A stretch of DNA of 64,000 nt, from NCBI RefSeq assembly GCF_024713945.1, contig NC_134678.1, positions 2,108,001 to 2,172,000 of the forward strand, given 5' to 3'. Positions within the stretch are counted from its first letter, which is position 1. Each line of letters opens with the position of its first letter. Origin of the DNA: Dermatophagoides farinae (Eukaryota > Arthropoda > Arachnida > Sarcoptiformes > Pyroglyphidae). Shown here in pieces: positions 50,955 to 64,000 of the stretch. The position numbers and the translations under genes were made by a program. The notes beneath the pieces are model-generated. The model did no database searches, was not told where the DNA came from, and saw nothing but the letters and a program-made list of their open reading frames with translations.

Positions 50955-53432
50955 GTTAGTTCTTTTTTTTATGAATAGAATATTTTTCCTTTCTTCTTGC
51001 TTTCATAATCTATTCTATCGCGAAAAAAAAATCTTTTTTTTTCATCATCTTCTTGTTTCTGGAACATGTTGTTGTTGTAGTTTTCATCATTGTTAAAGCT
51101 TTTGCTTTTAGTATCTATGCAATGGCCGAATAATTTTTGTCAGTGAAAAAAATAAAATAAAATAAAATGCATGTTTGTCTGGCATTATGTCGTTTCAATC
51201 GCCAGACTTTTTTTCATCATCATCATCATCATACTGTTTTTATTCCAGGGACAGATGTTGTGAATGTTGAAAGTTTTTTTTTTTTGGTCTTTTACATTTT
51301 TATTTTTTGACACTATACTAGCAACAATTCTGGTTTTGTTGGCTGTTGTTTGTTGTTTATTTTTTTTCCCATTCATTCATTGTATTCTATTCAAGGTTTT
51401 TTTTCTTCTGTACTAAACTTGGATCCGATTATTGTTGTTTTTGTTGTTGTTGTTGTTGTCGACGACAGAATTTCAGACTTGTTTGATTGATTAACTGAAT
51501 ATGGTGAATAGATTCGATTGGATACATGTCACTTGATAATATTATGTAGGTGGATATGCATTTTTTGTTGTTGTTGTTGTTGTTGGTTTTGATGTTTTTT
51601 GATCGATATCAAAATACATAATAGTACAAACGTATAACAATGGTATATTGTCAATGTTTTTTTTTTTTTTGATTCTTGCCTTATTTGTTTGTCATTATTA
51701 TATATAGTTTACTTATGATGGACAATGACTTTGTGTATGAACAAAAAAAGTATAATGAACTCAATGAATCATAGCGAAATAAAATTTGCTGATTATATCA
51801 TTCCGTTAGGAATCTTTATACTTGATTTGGATGTTATTTCCATTAGAATCATATACATGCCCACACACACACACACACACGCACATAAACACTGTAATGA
51901 GATATTGAAAAGAATGTCATTATATAAGTTTCATTCATTGTCTCGAAGGAATTAGGATTTTTCTTTTGTTTTGTTTTCTGGACTTTTCTGGATTCGATTT
52001 ATTTATTTATTCGTAACGTATTTCATTTTTATATATCAATGTGTGGGTGAATGAAACTGAAGAGAATAAATGTGTGTTTGTTGGAAAAAAAAAATTTTGA
52101 TGCATTTCCTAATCTAGTTTGTATTGGTAATTCCACCAGAAAATACGATCGATGATGAATTCAGTGTATAACCTGGTTGCCATTTTCATTTTCATTTCGT
52201 ATTTTTGTTTTTCTGTTGGATCGAAAAATTCCATTGCAAAAAAAGAGAGTCAAGTTAGATAAGAACAATGAGAATCAAATCGATAGCAATGATGGTTGAA
52301 TGTAGAATATACGAATGTGAAACAAAAAAAAAATATTCATACAAAAATGTGACCAATAAAATTGTCTTCGGTAAATGTCACCAATGGATCCGGTCGATCC
52401 AATGGTTTATATTCTGTATTCATAAAAATTGTAAACTGTAATCGATACTTGAGCTAGCAACAATAATGATGATAATGATGATGACGGCTAGTGGATCGAA
52501 TTATCAAAAAAGAAGAAGAAAAAAAAAAGAAATTGAAAAAATATCGTTGACTCTTCATGTTCATTTCAATCTCTGGTTGAATAATTGTCATTTGTTTTAC
52601 ATGTACCATTTTATTGTTGGCTTTTTGTTCGATATAATGATGATCCATAATTATGATTAGTGGCAAAAAAAAAACAAAACAAAACAAAACCGAAAATAAG
52701 GTTTCATAATTTGAGATAATGAAAAGTTGCCGCTAGTAATCAACAATTTGTTGATTTATTTGTACAACACACACACACTTATTACACTTGTATATACAGA
52801 ATTGATAATGATATTTGACACGATGAATAATTTAATGATCACTACTACTACTATTGTTCATCGTTTATTGTTTATCATTTCAAATTGTTGTTGTTGTCGA
52901 AAGAAGAATCTGGGACCTGAAAATAAAAAAAATAAATATCAATTTCAGAATCATGATTATATTGCCTAATACATTTTTTTATCGTATCGGTTTTTTTTCT
53001 ATTTATTCCTACTTATAGTTATCACCATAATCATCATCATCATCATCATTATTATTATTGATGCTAAGCTCTATATTTGTGTTTATGAATGTATGATGAA
53101 TCCATCCCGCGGGTGTCATCCTTGTTTTTTTTTCTTCTATATATTTGTCTCCATTCTTATCGAATGAACATTAGATTCACACACACACACACACACACAT
53201 GCACACACAATGATATTCGATGCCAGTGATAACATAGAGAAAGAGAGAATCATCGATTTCGATGATCTCATAATAAATAAAATATATCTATCTACCAATT
53301 TTTATTTGTAAATAGATGAATTGTGTGTGAAGAGAAAAAGAAAACCAATATAATTTATTTATATGGCCATTATGTGTATTCTTTTGTTTTGTTTTGTTTT
53401 TTTTGTTTGTTTCGAAAATTTGAGGATTCGAT

Positions 53433-53653
<221 letters not shown>

Positions 53654-54199
53654 CTTATTGTGTTAAGCTCTAATTAATTCGATACATTTTCCTTTTTTTT
53701 ATTTGTCCACTCACCATTGATGATGACAAAAATGAATGCATTTATTCATTCATCCCATACATACATTGAAAAATAGATAGATTTTTTTTTTAAATTGAAT
53801 TTGTATCATCGTTAAGTGCTATTTGGTGTTTTGGCCTCAATTTTCTTCAGATCATGACCAATACAGAATGATCATTTTTTTTCTTAATGTCGACCACCAA
53901 AAAAAAAAAAAAAAAAATCTCCAGAATATAGAAAAAAAAACTCAAATTCCACATATAAAACAATTTTTTTTTTCGTTCTAATCATTGATGATGTTTTCAA
54001 GTTTCAATCTCTTGTTTGGTTGATGTCGTTCGTTCTGATTTTTTTTTCATTCCATTATTTTCTACTTTGATGTACATAAATTTACTTTCTTAATTTACAT
54101 AATTGAAACGTACTGTTACAATTTTTTTTTCTTTTCATCGGAATGTTTCTCCTTTCATTTTGCTGACATGCATACATACTTTGGTTGGTTAACATATAA

Positions 54200-54223
54200 C
54201 AATAATAATAATAATAATAATAA
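54200..54223. repeat. (AAT)8 microsatellite
   Basis: An uninterrupted AAT array in intron 3; no further signal around it. Confidence 0.8.
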
Positions 54224-56334
54224 CTGGAATTAGATGAGAAGAAAAAAAAGTTTCATTCATTTATCTATCCAAACCATAGTACATACATACATTCATATAA
54301 TCAACGACATTTGCTTGCCATAAAAACAGAATTTACTTGTTCACTTGTCACACAATGTCATCATCATTGTTGTTGTTGTTTTTTTTTAACCAGGGAAAGA
54401 AAAAAAAATTCTTTCATATATTCTTATGGTTTTCATTACAACAATCAGGAATCAACGGAGAAAAAAAAATTCTTCTGATCTCTTGTATGAATTTCGTTTT
54501 CATTTACACAGCTGTATACACGATTTTGATGCATTTTTAATGCTTCTTCAATTCATCATACAATTAACGTTGATGAACATTTGATGATGATGATGATGAT
54601 CGACCGATCACTTGTACCAGGAAAAAAACTTGTAATTAAAATTAAAAGAATTATAGTGAAAACATTCCATTAATATTGATTGCAGTTCATAATGTAAGAA
54701 AACCTGAAAGTTTCATTAGAAACTTTTTCCTTTTAGTTTTCTTGGATCACTATTATTTTAAGAAATAAAACTAGAATCATAAATGAGCTTGGTTTGTGAA
54801 TTTTGTTCATCAAGAAATAAAAAAATAAAAAAATGACTGATGACAGCATTTGAATTGAATTGTGTTTTGTTTTCTCGTTATCATTGTTGTTGTTGTTTTT
54901 TTTTTGGATTCCTACCATTTTTTTTTTTGAATTCAACTTTCTGTTAATTTTTTTTCTTTTTCTTATCTTTCGGTTGACATTCATGACAAAAAAAAAATTG
55001 ACATTTTTTTTCCCATAGAAATCTTTTTCGTTTCTTATAATTCTTTTTCTAATGATTCAATATCATCAAATATTGGTAAACAGAAACGAAAGAAAAAAAA
55101 ATTTTTTTTCTTCATCACAATCATTAAAAAAAAATGTTAGATGTGAGTGAAAAGAAAAACACACACACACACACAATTCGACATTTGATTCTTTTGTTCA
55201 TCAATAATGACAATCAATAGATAAACAAATAAATCGTGAACAAATATAAAAACAAATAGAATTGTCATTTATAGTGAAAACGTAAAAATCAATTGATTAC
55301 GATTTTTTTGTATATATTTGTATTCTGTAAAGAAAATTAACAATCTTGTCAATTTGTTTTTGTTGTATGATGTCATTGTCTTCCGGTTTGTTGTTGTTGT
55401 TGTTATTGTTTGCTTTGCATATATACGTAATGTATGTGTGTGTTCTGCCAATCCAAAACCTAAAAACAAGAGGAGGATGAAAAAAAAAACTTTGGACATC
55501 TTCATGTACCAGATCAAATTGCTGTTGTCATTGTAAAATGATACTGTCATTGGTCATTGAAATATGCAGCAGTATGGTGGTGGAGATGAGAAAGGAAAAG
55601 AATTATAGAGAGATGGTGAAAAAAAAAATTTATTCGTTCGTTTGATTCTTGATTAATTTCATAAAAATCTTTTAGTTTGATTCTTTTAATGGACAATGCC
55701 ATTTTATGTTTGTTGGTAGTGTGGATGAATTGGTCAGTCCATTTTTTAGTAGAAATTCTCATTGGCTATAAATGGCAAATGACAATGACTGATAGACCGG
55801 CTAAATGAATAACCGATTTTTTTCTACTATCTTCGTTCATTCATTTTCTGCAACAATGTCCATTATCGATATAAAAAAAATCAATAAAATTATTTATTCG
55901 TTTTCATTATCTATTTATCTCTTTATTGGTTTCTTATTCTGTTCATATTAAACAGAAAAGAATAGTAGCAATGAAATAAGAGGGGATGAGAAAAACAAAA
56001 CAATGCAACCATAATAAACAAATATAGAATGATAATTTTAGCCAATTTAATCTCACAAACAGTATAGTCATGTGTGTGTGTGTGTATGTATGTTTGCAAG
56101 CTTTTTACGATTCCATTGATGACTATATGTTGTAAGACCAAGTACAGTTATTTTTTTTTCTTTTCCTGTCAACGTTCCAATTTCATCGTTCTGGAACCAC
56201 ACACATACACACACACACACTTTTTTTCTCTTTTCCTGATCCGATGATATATATATTTGCCCACACAAACAAGATTAATAATTAATCATAAATTTAATTT
56301 CAAACATTGACATTAAAACATTAACCATATGGTT

Positions 56335-56339
<5 letters not shown>

Positions 56340-56369
<30 letters not shown>
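56340..56369. repeat. (AC)15 microsatellite
   Basis: An uninterrupted AC array in intron 3. Other CA/GT arrays lie at about 56069-56085 and 56199-56220, on opposite strands. Confidence 0.85.
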
Positions 56370-56372
<3 letters not shown>

Positions 56373-59140
56373 TATACAAATACATGCTACCATTACCATC
56401 ATCATTGATGGTTCCAATTGATCAATGTATTTTTTTTTGTACTGAGAAGAATTCAAAAAAAAAAATGTTTCCGTTTCTTTCATTTGTTCACATTTCATTA
56501 GTACGATGTGTGTTTGTGTAGATAACCACAGAATTTTTTTTTTGAAAATTCTCACAATAATAACGACAACAACTGAAAAAAAATTCTTGCATTAATTCTT
56601 GCGGACTATGTTTTTCTTTATCCAAAGTTTCATTTTTCTCTATTCATTCATTATATGAAAAAAGAAATATTTGGATGTCATTTCAAAATGTTTTCATACA
56701 TGAATGTTAGATTCATTCAAGAGAAAATTCACACATATAAGATTATGATGATGATGATGATGTTGATGATGATCAATCACCAATAATTCTGCTTTTTTTT
56801 TTGATGTTACTTGTTCATTTGGGTTCCATTTTCAGCTAATTGACATTTCCCAGATGTAGATTTTCATCTTTCTTTGCTTTCACTGCTTTATAGCTCATTG
56901 TATGGATCATTCATTCATTCATTCATTCATTCGTTGTTGGTCTTTTTATGATACTCATGAATGTTATGTTATTCATTATTTTCATCATCTGCATTTTATT
57001 TCTTTCATAGTTGGCTATATGGCTAGTGTTTTTTTTTCTTCTTCATTCTGGTTGGCCTATTCGATGAACTGTTCCATTTGAGATGAATTTGTTTCTCTTC
57101 TTTCATCTTCCGTTGTTAGCTCTTATTATGTATATATATTATTATAGCTAGAAAAAGAAAACTTTGCTTCTTCCTTGATTATGACTTTTTTACGCTTCGA
57201 TCGTTTGCATTTTCATTTTCCAATCATTTCAAGATCCGATACTGATCTATATTCTGATGATCAAAGAGAGATTGCCAGATCTATTCAAATTTCATTTCAT
57301 CTCATTCGATGATTATACAGGAAAAAAAAACAAAAGGCTCATTTTTTACTTCATCAAATAGAATGGAGAAAATAAGAAAAAAACTTTTTTTTTTACATAC
57401 TTTGTTCTTGTGTTTTATCTTTTTCTGATTTCATTCATTTCAATCTATCAAGCCAATGTCAAATGATTATCTCTTGATTAGTTATTCAATATATAACTTT
57501 TTCATTCAGATATTTTTTTTTATATTTACAATGAAGATTCTGGATGATTACTAAAATCAGAATACACCCACATACATATACATGCACACGCCCACGATCA
57601 AATAATGATTATGTCTGATTTGAGAAAAGTAATATTGTTTATTCTGTGTTATCATTCAATCGAACATACATGAACATCATAAGTAACTCTATAAGTCCAT
57701 ATGTAATGGATTCTTGTTTTTTTTTTGCTCAACAACAAACTAGCTACTAGTCGTTTGCACACTATTAGCATTATTATTTGTCACTTTTTTGTCGTTATTG
57801 TTTTTTGTTTTTGTTTTTGTTACCATTTACCATAAGTATAAACCTGAGAATAAAGAAGAATGATGATTGAAATAAAATGGTAAAAAAAAACTCAATGATT
57901 TCTGATGATGATCATAGTTTTTTGTTTTCACTTGAATAGGATGTTTCTGACAATTTGGTGGCTAAAGATGCATCGATAGGATTCAATGGAATTTTTTTTC
58001 TTCTTCATCTCTTCTTTTTTTTTGTTCGGTTGAATTTTTAGCTGATAATGGACATCTAAATGCTTTTTTCATCGTCGTTGTCGTCAGCATACGTGTATAA
58101 GTGTGTGTGTGTGGCAGCTGTGCATTGATGTAATTTTATTTTTTACTGTTACCAGAAAAAAAACCAAAGAAAAAAAAATTACCGTTTCCAGTTTTTATTA
58201 TTGATAATGAAACCATTTTACCATCATCATCATCATCAGCAGCAGCAGCATCATCGGTATTCCGAATAACGGCAGCCGTTCATTGTTTCTGTTTCTAATG
58301 AGAAAAAACTAAGCCGTATACGAAAAAAAAACTGAAAAAAATGAAATAAAACGGTACAAAAAAAAAATAGAAAAAAGAAAACTTCAAGTCTAAAGAAAAA
58401 TTCAGATCAGCAACACTTGCACTTTTTACCATTCATCTAATCACTTATATACCTGCTGAAAGTTTTCACCTGATGTTGTTAATTGAAGTGTGTGTGTGTG
58501 TATGTGTCTGTGTCTGTCGGTGGTTCTTAGAATCTCTGTATATATAATTTTTATCTGGAAATCGACTGTACTATTTCCATAATCATTTTATATATTGCAT
58601 ACAAACTTGTATGTAAAAAATTTTTTCTTCTCATTTCAACTAATTATGATTAATGTCAATGACATGTTTATACATTGTATTACATTATTCTTCTTCTTCT
58701 TATTATTATTATTTTCTGGTTTTTTATTCTGTTCAAACAATTTTTTTTACAGAGAATTCAATTTTTCAATTTTGTCGTTAATTGGAATTGATTGTTGAAC
58801 TAGCAGCGCTCTCTGGTGTTGGTTGCAAGAGTTTTCAACCAAAAAAAAACAGAATAATTTTATTGCCAAATAAGAAGATGATTAAACAATGACAAAAAGA
58901 ATTATTCTAATGAATGAATGATTGAATGATTTAACAATCGGAAATAGAAATAGAAAAAGATGTTGAACAGGAATAAATTTAATTTATTGTTGACCTTTTT
59001 TTTTATTTCACGTTTCATCATTTTGTATTTTATTTTTTTTTATATCCCAATTGGGCTTTTCTTTCTTGTGTGATCTCATTAACCGCAAAGAAAATTTTTT
59101 TTTTCATCTAAGATCCATCCGAAAGCCGATACCAAATGAG

Positions 59141-59144
<4 letters not shown>

Positions 59145-59190
<46 letters not shown>

Positions 59191-59197
59191 AGGGAGA
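59145..59197. repeat. (AG)18 followed by GGAGAG units
   Basis: A pure AG array to 59180 passes into a variant array of GGAGAG units (59181-59196). On the plus strand it is a purine-only tract of more than 50 bases, opposite in strand to the TC array at 53437-53650. Confidence 0.85.
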
Positions 59198-59620
59198 AAG
59201 TTTCATTGGTAAACAATCGAATTCAGATTACAATTTGTTGTTTTCTGCCATTTTTACATTGATGATGATTATGATGGAAAGCGAATAATTTATATTTGCC
59301 TTTGGCTATTATTCGTCGATCTATATGATGATTACGATGATGATGATCATCAAACGCAGACTAGAATCTTTTTCAGTTTCTAAATCCTATAGACAATCGA
59401 AATTTTGCTTGTGATAAAGTTTGCTATATTTCTACAATATTGTACAATATTGATCATTCAAAGAAAAAAAAATTCTATCATTTTCTTAAAGGCGATCATC
59501 ATAATTTGGTTGGTAAATTCTTGCTTTTTTTTGAATCATTCTTTCCACACAACAAAACATCCACATTTATTTCTTTGAGATGATCTTTGAAAAAATTATT
59601 CTTATCATCATCATCATCAT

Positions 59621-59680
59621 TGTGTGTGTGTGTATAAATGTTTTCACATCGCATTGCACACACACACACACACGCACACA
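59621..59680. repeat. Facing (TG)n and (CA)n arrays, potential hairpin
   Basis: A TG array (59621-59634) is followed after about 20 bases by a CA array (59656-59680). A transcript could fold into a stem of about 14 bp. It is one of several such facing pairs in the window. Confidence 0.65.
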
Positions 59681-62600
59681 TTCGATCGGCTTCAAGAATC
59701 CGAATAAGCTTTTTTTTTATTTCATTTGGCTGGTCTCTGTTTTTTTTCTATGGCAATACTTGTTGTTTTTTCTTTCTCTCTCTCTCTCACTCTCACTCTC
59801 ACTCTATCATTTCTGGTTATTTGGTTTGAATTCGAAATGAATTTCAAAACAAGAAAGAAAGAAAAAAAAAACTTTGGCATTTCATTCATTCATACTTTGT
59901 CTATATTTGTTCATTTTATTCTTGTCTCTTATTGTCTTATTTTTGTTTTCAAAAAAAAAAAAAAAAAATATCGTTTTCATTTCATTTCATTTCATCATCT
60001 GGGGACATCAATCCATTCGAACGGCCACGAGATCATTGTACATTTTTTATTTTTATTCTCATTTTTATTCTTCACAAGTGAAGTTTTTATTTCACATTTT
60101 TTTTCATCTTTTTCTACCCCTAGTTTCACTATCATATTCTTCACATATATCCATCCTTACTATAGTCAAGTGTTTTCTTTTCAACGGCCAAATTTTCGAT
60201 CATCATGATCACCATACATTTTCAATGGAAAAATGAAACTTTTTTTATTTTTTTTTTCATTTATACGAACGGCAGCAGAATGTCTCTAGTGTCTGTGTGT
60301 GTGTGCTTTGGTATCAGTTCAATTCCGATTAGATTTGATTGCGTAAATTTTTTTTTGCAAAAAAAAGTGTTCAATCATCTTTCACAGACATATTATACAC
60401 ACAAAGTAGAGTATCCACATTAGTGTTTCAAGAAGAAAACGAAATTGATGTCAACCAATGTGTTTAGAGATAGATGTCGGTGGTATGAATGAATGAATGA
60501 ATAAATCTTTGAATGAGTAATAATTCTGTCGATCATCGTCATCATCATCATCATCATCATCATTGACGATCTTTTGATACTTCAGCTGCTGGATTCATTT
60601 TTTTTTCCTCTCGTTTTGTTTTTGTTCATTGAATTGGTTTCTTTTTTTTACTAAATATATTCCATGAACGATTAGATTCATTCGTTCCATCGTTGAACAT
60701 GAATGAATCCAATCTATTTGATATATAATAAAAAAAATCTCCTTGTTGTTGTTCACCATTCACTTGAATTTTTAGTTTCATTTTTTTTGTACGGATTCCA
60801 TTTTATATGAACTTTAAAATGAACCATTTCATTCAATGATGAATTGATGAATGAGTCGAAAATGATTTCGTGATTATGATCATGAAGAAAAATAAATGCT
60901 ACTGCTACTTATATTTTGTATTCAATGTTTTCGATGGATGAGATAGATTGCTTGAATAGAAAGAAATGGAATCTTGCCTATGAGAGTTTTTTTGCCCAAA
61001 TAATTGTGGTCTTTATCATCAAGATGATGATAGGGCTTTGTTTGTTGGAATTCTAGTTGAATTCTACGATTGAAATAATAAAATTATTTATAATTCTTAA
61101 CTGTCATTTAAATCATTTTTACCGCTGTTTTGCTTGCATATCTGGTTTTTTTTCTGCCAGAATCAGAAAAATTCCTTTTTTTTCTCTGAATAAAAAATGA
61201 ACTTTATTTTTAATTTCTTTGAAATTATTTTTCAACCAAGTCCACACACATTGTTCATGTGTTGTATAAGCAACTTACAAACGCACAATGAAACACTGAT
61301 GATGAGGCAAAAAAAAAATAATCAGAGTAAATGATAAAGTTTAACGTAGTTTTTTTTATTAGTTCTGATCCTGGGTTCCAGAATTGGTTCTGGTTTTGTT
61401 TCCGGAAAGTTTTTTTTAAAATGAACACCAGACACACAGTTGTTTTACAAAAAAAACACTGGTATTTTTTTTTGTTTTTGTTTCAAATTCCAAGAACATT
61501 CTTGTTTTCTTTTGTCCATTTGTATGTATGCGTGTATATGTGTGTAGAAATAATTTTTCATTGTTTGAATTCATTTTCTATTATTTTTGCAATTGCCATG
61601 GTTTTTTTTTCAAAACATTACAAATTGGATAATTGATAAAAAGGATTTTTTTTTTCATTGAACAGAATTTACTATAGTAACATTTGACAAACAAACAAAA
61701 CAACGAATTTATCTTGATTTCAACATTCAATGATTTGATTTAATGAATTGAAATTGAATATTTTTTCCTCCATTCATTCACACAAACGATGAATGTGTGT
61801 GTGTGTGCATGTGTCCTAGGTTCGGTATATACAGAATTTCCATTTGATTCTAGCTTTCTTATTCGATTGTTTTTGTTCTCACTCACGAATTTTTGGAATT
61901 GATCCAAAACTTTTTTTTTGCTGTATGTGTACATATTCAATCATGACTAATTGTATTTTGTGTATGTCAAAATACTCGAAACATTTGCACATAACTATTT
62001 TTTCTCTAGTCATAATATAGAATTGTGGAAAATGTAGAAAAAATTTTTTTTCCAAAATCATTCGTTAACATTTAATTTTCTTTGCCCACATTTTGTCTGC
62101 TGCAGACACTTTTATTGATCCATGGTAAATTATATTCCGTTTGCGTTTGTTTGTGTTTGTGTGTGTGTTCGTTTCTGTCAATTATATTCACTTCCTCATC
62201 ATCTTCATTGTTCATTTTTTTTTCTCTCGGTGTTTGAATTAAAAATTAAAATCAAATCTGACAACAAACAAAGTATAAAATCGGAAATCACCAGTGAAAT
62301 GTGTGTGGTGAAAAATAAAATTAAATGACATTAACGTTGATTCAATTTTCAAATTTATGGCCAAGACAAACATTAACAGTCTCGCGTATTGTTCTTCTCT
62401 GTTTATGTTGTGGAAGAATTTTGAAAAAAATTGCCCAAAAAATACCCAGAACTCAACCGTTTATACGTTCCATTCACACTTGGATCAATTTTCAACACAT
62501 TATTGAAAGCAAAACTAAAATGAATGTATTCGATGACAAAATGAACAAACATGATGGAAAAAAAATTTCATTGATGTGATGAACCAACTATATGTCCGCA

Positions 62601-64000
62601 GTAATGCAGTATTTTCTTGTTGTTTTTTCTGTTCGTTCCTTTATTTTGTTTGTTTGTTTTCTTTGTTAGTCACAGCAATCGTGTAACGTCGATTGATTGA
62701 TTCCTGTTTTTTTTTCTTCTGGTTCAATTAGATTAAAATGATTGCGATTGGGTTAACATTGAATATGTGGGTCTTGCTTGTTGTTGTCGATGATGTTGTT
62801 TTGTATTTATTCTCACCAAGATTCTATAGAAAATGACCATAAAAAAAATTCTAGATTCTTTTTTTTCGAGAAAAATTGTTAATTGCATTTAAACAATCTA
62901 ATTCAATATATTCTATATGGAATGTTCCATGTTGTTTGACATGTTTATATATCGTTATTGTATATAATTTTTTTTTCTCTTTTTCTATCTTCACTATACA
63001 CATCTATTTTTTTTTTTTTTGTTGTTGTTGTTTTCCACATTTATTCATTCATTCATTCATTCATTTTTTTATCTTGTCGGCATGATTATTATTATTTACG
63101 ATCTTGGCTTTCGCTTTAATTGAATTATATGTAAATATTTGTTTCGCGGATTCTCTTTTATTCTCTTCATCTTCGTATATATTTTTCGTCATCACCATCA
63201 TCATCAACAACGTCTAAATGGGTGTTTGTTGTATGTTTGTTGTACAATAATAATCTTTATAGAGATTATTACAGACAGACAAACAAACAAATTTTTTTTT
63301 GTTCAGTCTTACATGTTGATGTTTCTGGAATTTTCGTTGTTATTAGAAAAAATGACCATAATGTACATATGATGATGATGATGATGATATACTTGCATTT
63401 ATGTATAAACAAAGATTCAAGAGCAAATGATTGAAGAAATGAATAAATGAAAATGTTGATGATGATTGAACCAAAAACAAATGGGTCAAAAAAAAAATAT
63501 ACACGAAACACACACACACACACAGACATGAATGCATTTATTTGATTCTGAAATTCTTTCACAAACATTGGCCGATTTTTTTTTGTTGCTCTGAATGCTT
63601 GTTCATTTTAGTTTTGAATCTCGAGTACTGTTATGTAGGATTCATTTTTCCATTCGTTTGTTCATTGATGTTGATTGATGTACAATACATACATGGTGTA
63701 CAAAATGAAAAAAAAGTGGAAACGATTTGTGTGTGATAGTAAAATTGAATCCCACAATCACGATGTTGTTGTTGTTGTTGTTTATTTATGAAATTCAATT
63801 TGCTGTTAAAGTTTTTGTTTTTCTTTTCATAAGAGTTGGCCAATGTGTGAATGTGTCATACACCGTGGCGTAAGCGAATGTGATTTTTTTTTTTTTTTTT
63901 TTGGTTAATGGGAACTTTTTTTTTTGTCTTTGTTATCCAATGCATGCCATCCACGTACAATTTTGTTTAAAATTTTTAAACGTGTGTGTGTGTGTGTGTG

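Noticed and set aside
59638..60236. Overlapping frames up to 160 codons rich in F, S, H and L
   Set aside because: They reflect CA, TC and TTTCAT repeats with frequent poly-T; several frames overlap the same bases and none shows a conserved pattern.
62325..62579. 84-codon frame considered as the missing fourth exon of the receptor
   Set aside because: It lacks the Y-x-C of an Ig F strand and a clear membrane segment, and no acceptor with the right phase was seen at its start.

Overview
The window reads as a strongly AT-rich arthropod nuclear genome. It is packed with poly-A/poly-T runs and CA/GT, CAT/GATG, GA/TC and CAA microsatellites, carries a BEL/Pao-type LTR retrotransposon, and has a Kekkon-like LRR-Ig receptor gene split by very long introns. 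The overall texture (homopolymers, short repeats, few CpG outside the mobile element) is what I would expect of an acariform (astigmatan) mite, but the species is an inference. No prokaryotic features, tRNA, rRNA or CRISPR array were recognised.

Layout. Positions 1-8855 hold no recognisable gene, only simple repeats and one striking C-tract. Positions 8856-13229 are a complete BEL/Pao-like LTR element on the minus strand: two identical 243-bp LTRs, a polypurine tract, a 1160-codon open frame, and a leader of TCGT-type repeats. The frame keeps Gag, zinc knuckles and an aspartic-protease-like domain, but its reverse transcriptase and RNase H are cut down, catalytic acidic residues are missing, and no integrase is visible. 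Positions 13230-21362 are gene-poor. Positions 21363-21561 are a 199-bp pogo/Tigger-like MITE flanked by TA.

From about 22083 to beyond the right edge runs one plus-strand gene. It has a 5' leader after a good splice acceptor, with two short uORFs. Exon 1 (22234-23414) encodes a long hydrophobic N-terminus, a cysteine LRR N-cap and the first LRRs. Exon 2 (35933-36189) encodes the last LRR and the LRR C-cap. Exon 3 (50299-50954) encodes most of an Ig domain. The three exons join with matching phases across introns of 12.5 and 14.1 kb. The rest of the Ig domain, the transmembrane segment and the cytoplasmic tail must lie beyond a third intron that is open to the end of the window. The architecture matches Kekkon-family neuronal/EGFR-pathway receptors.

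Points most worth following: the retroelement has gutted pol but identical LTRs, implying recent mobilisation in trans. The receptor carries a roughly 150-residue Q/N/H/S-rich insert inside its Ig domain, with a single-base frame break in a microsatellite. A short signal-peptide-like relic sits on the minus strand of intron 1. Paired (GT)n...(CA)n arrays recur and could fold into intronic hairpins. A 107-unit TC array lies in the last intron.
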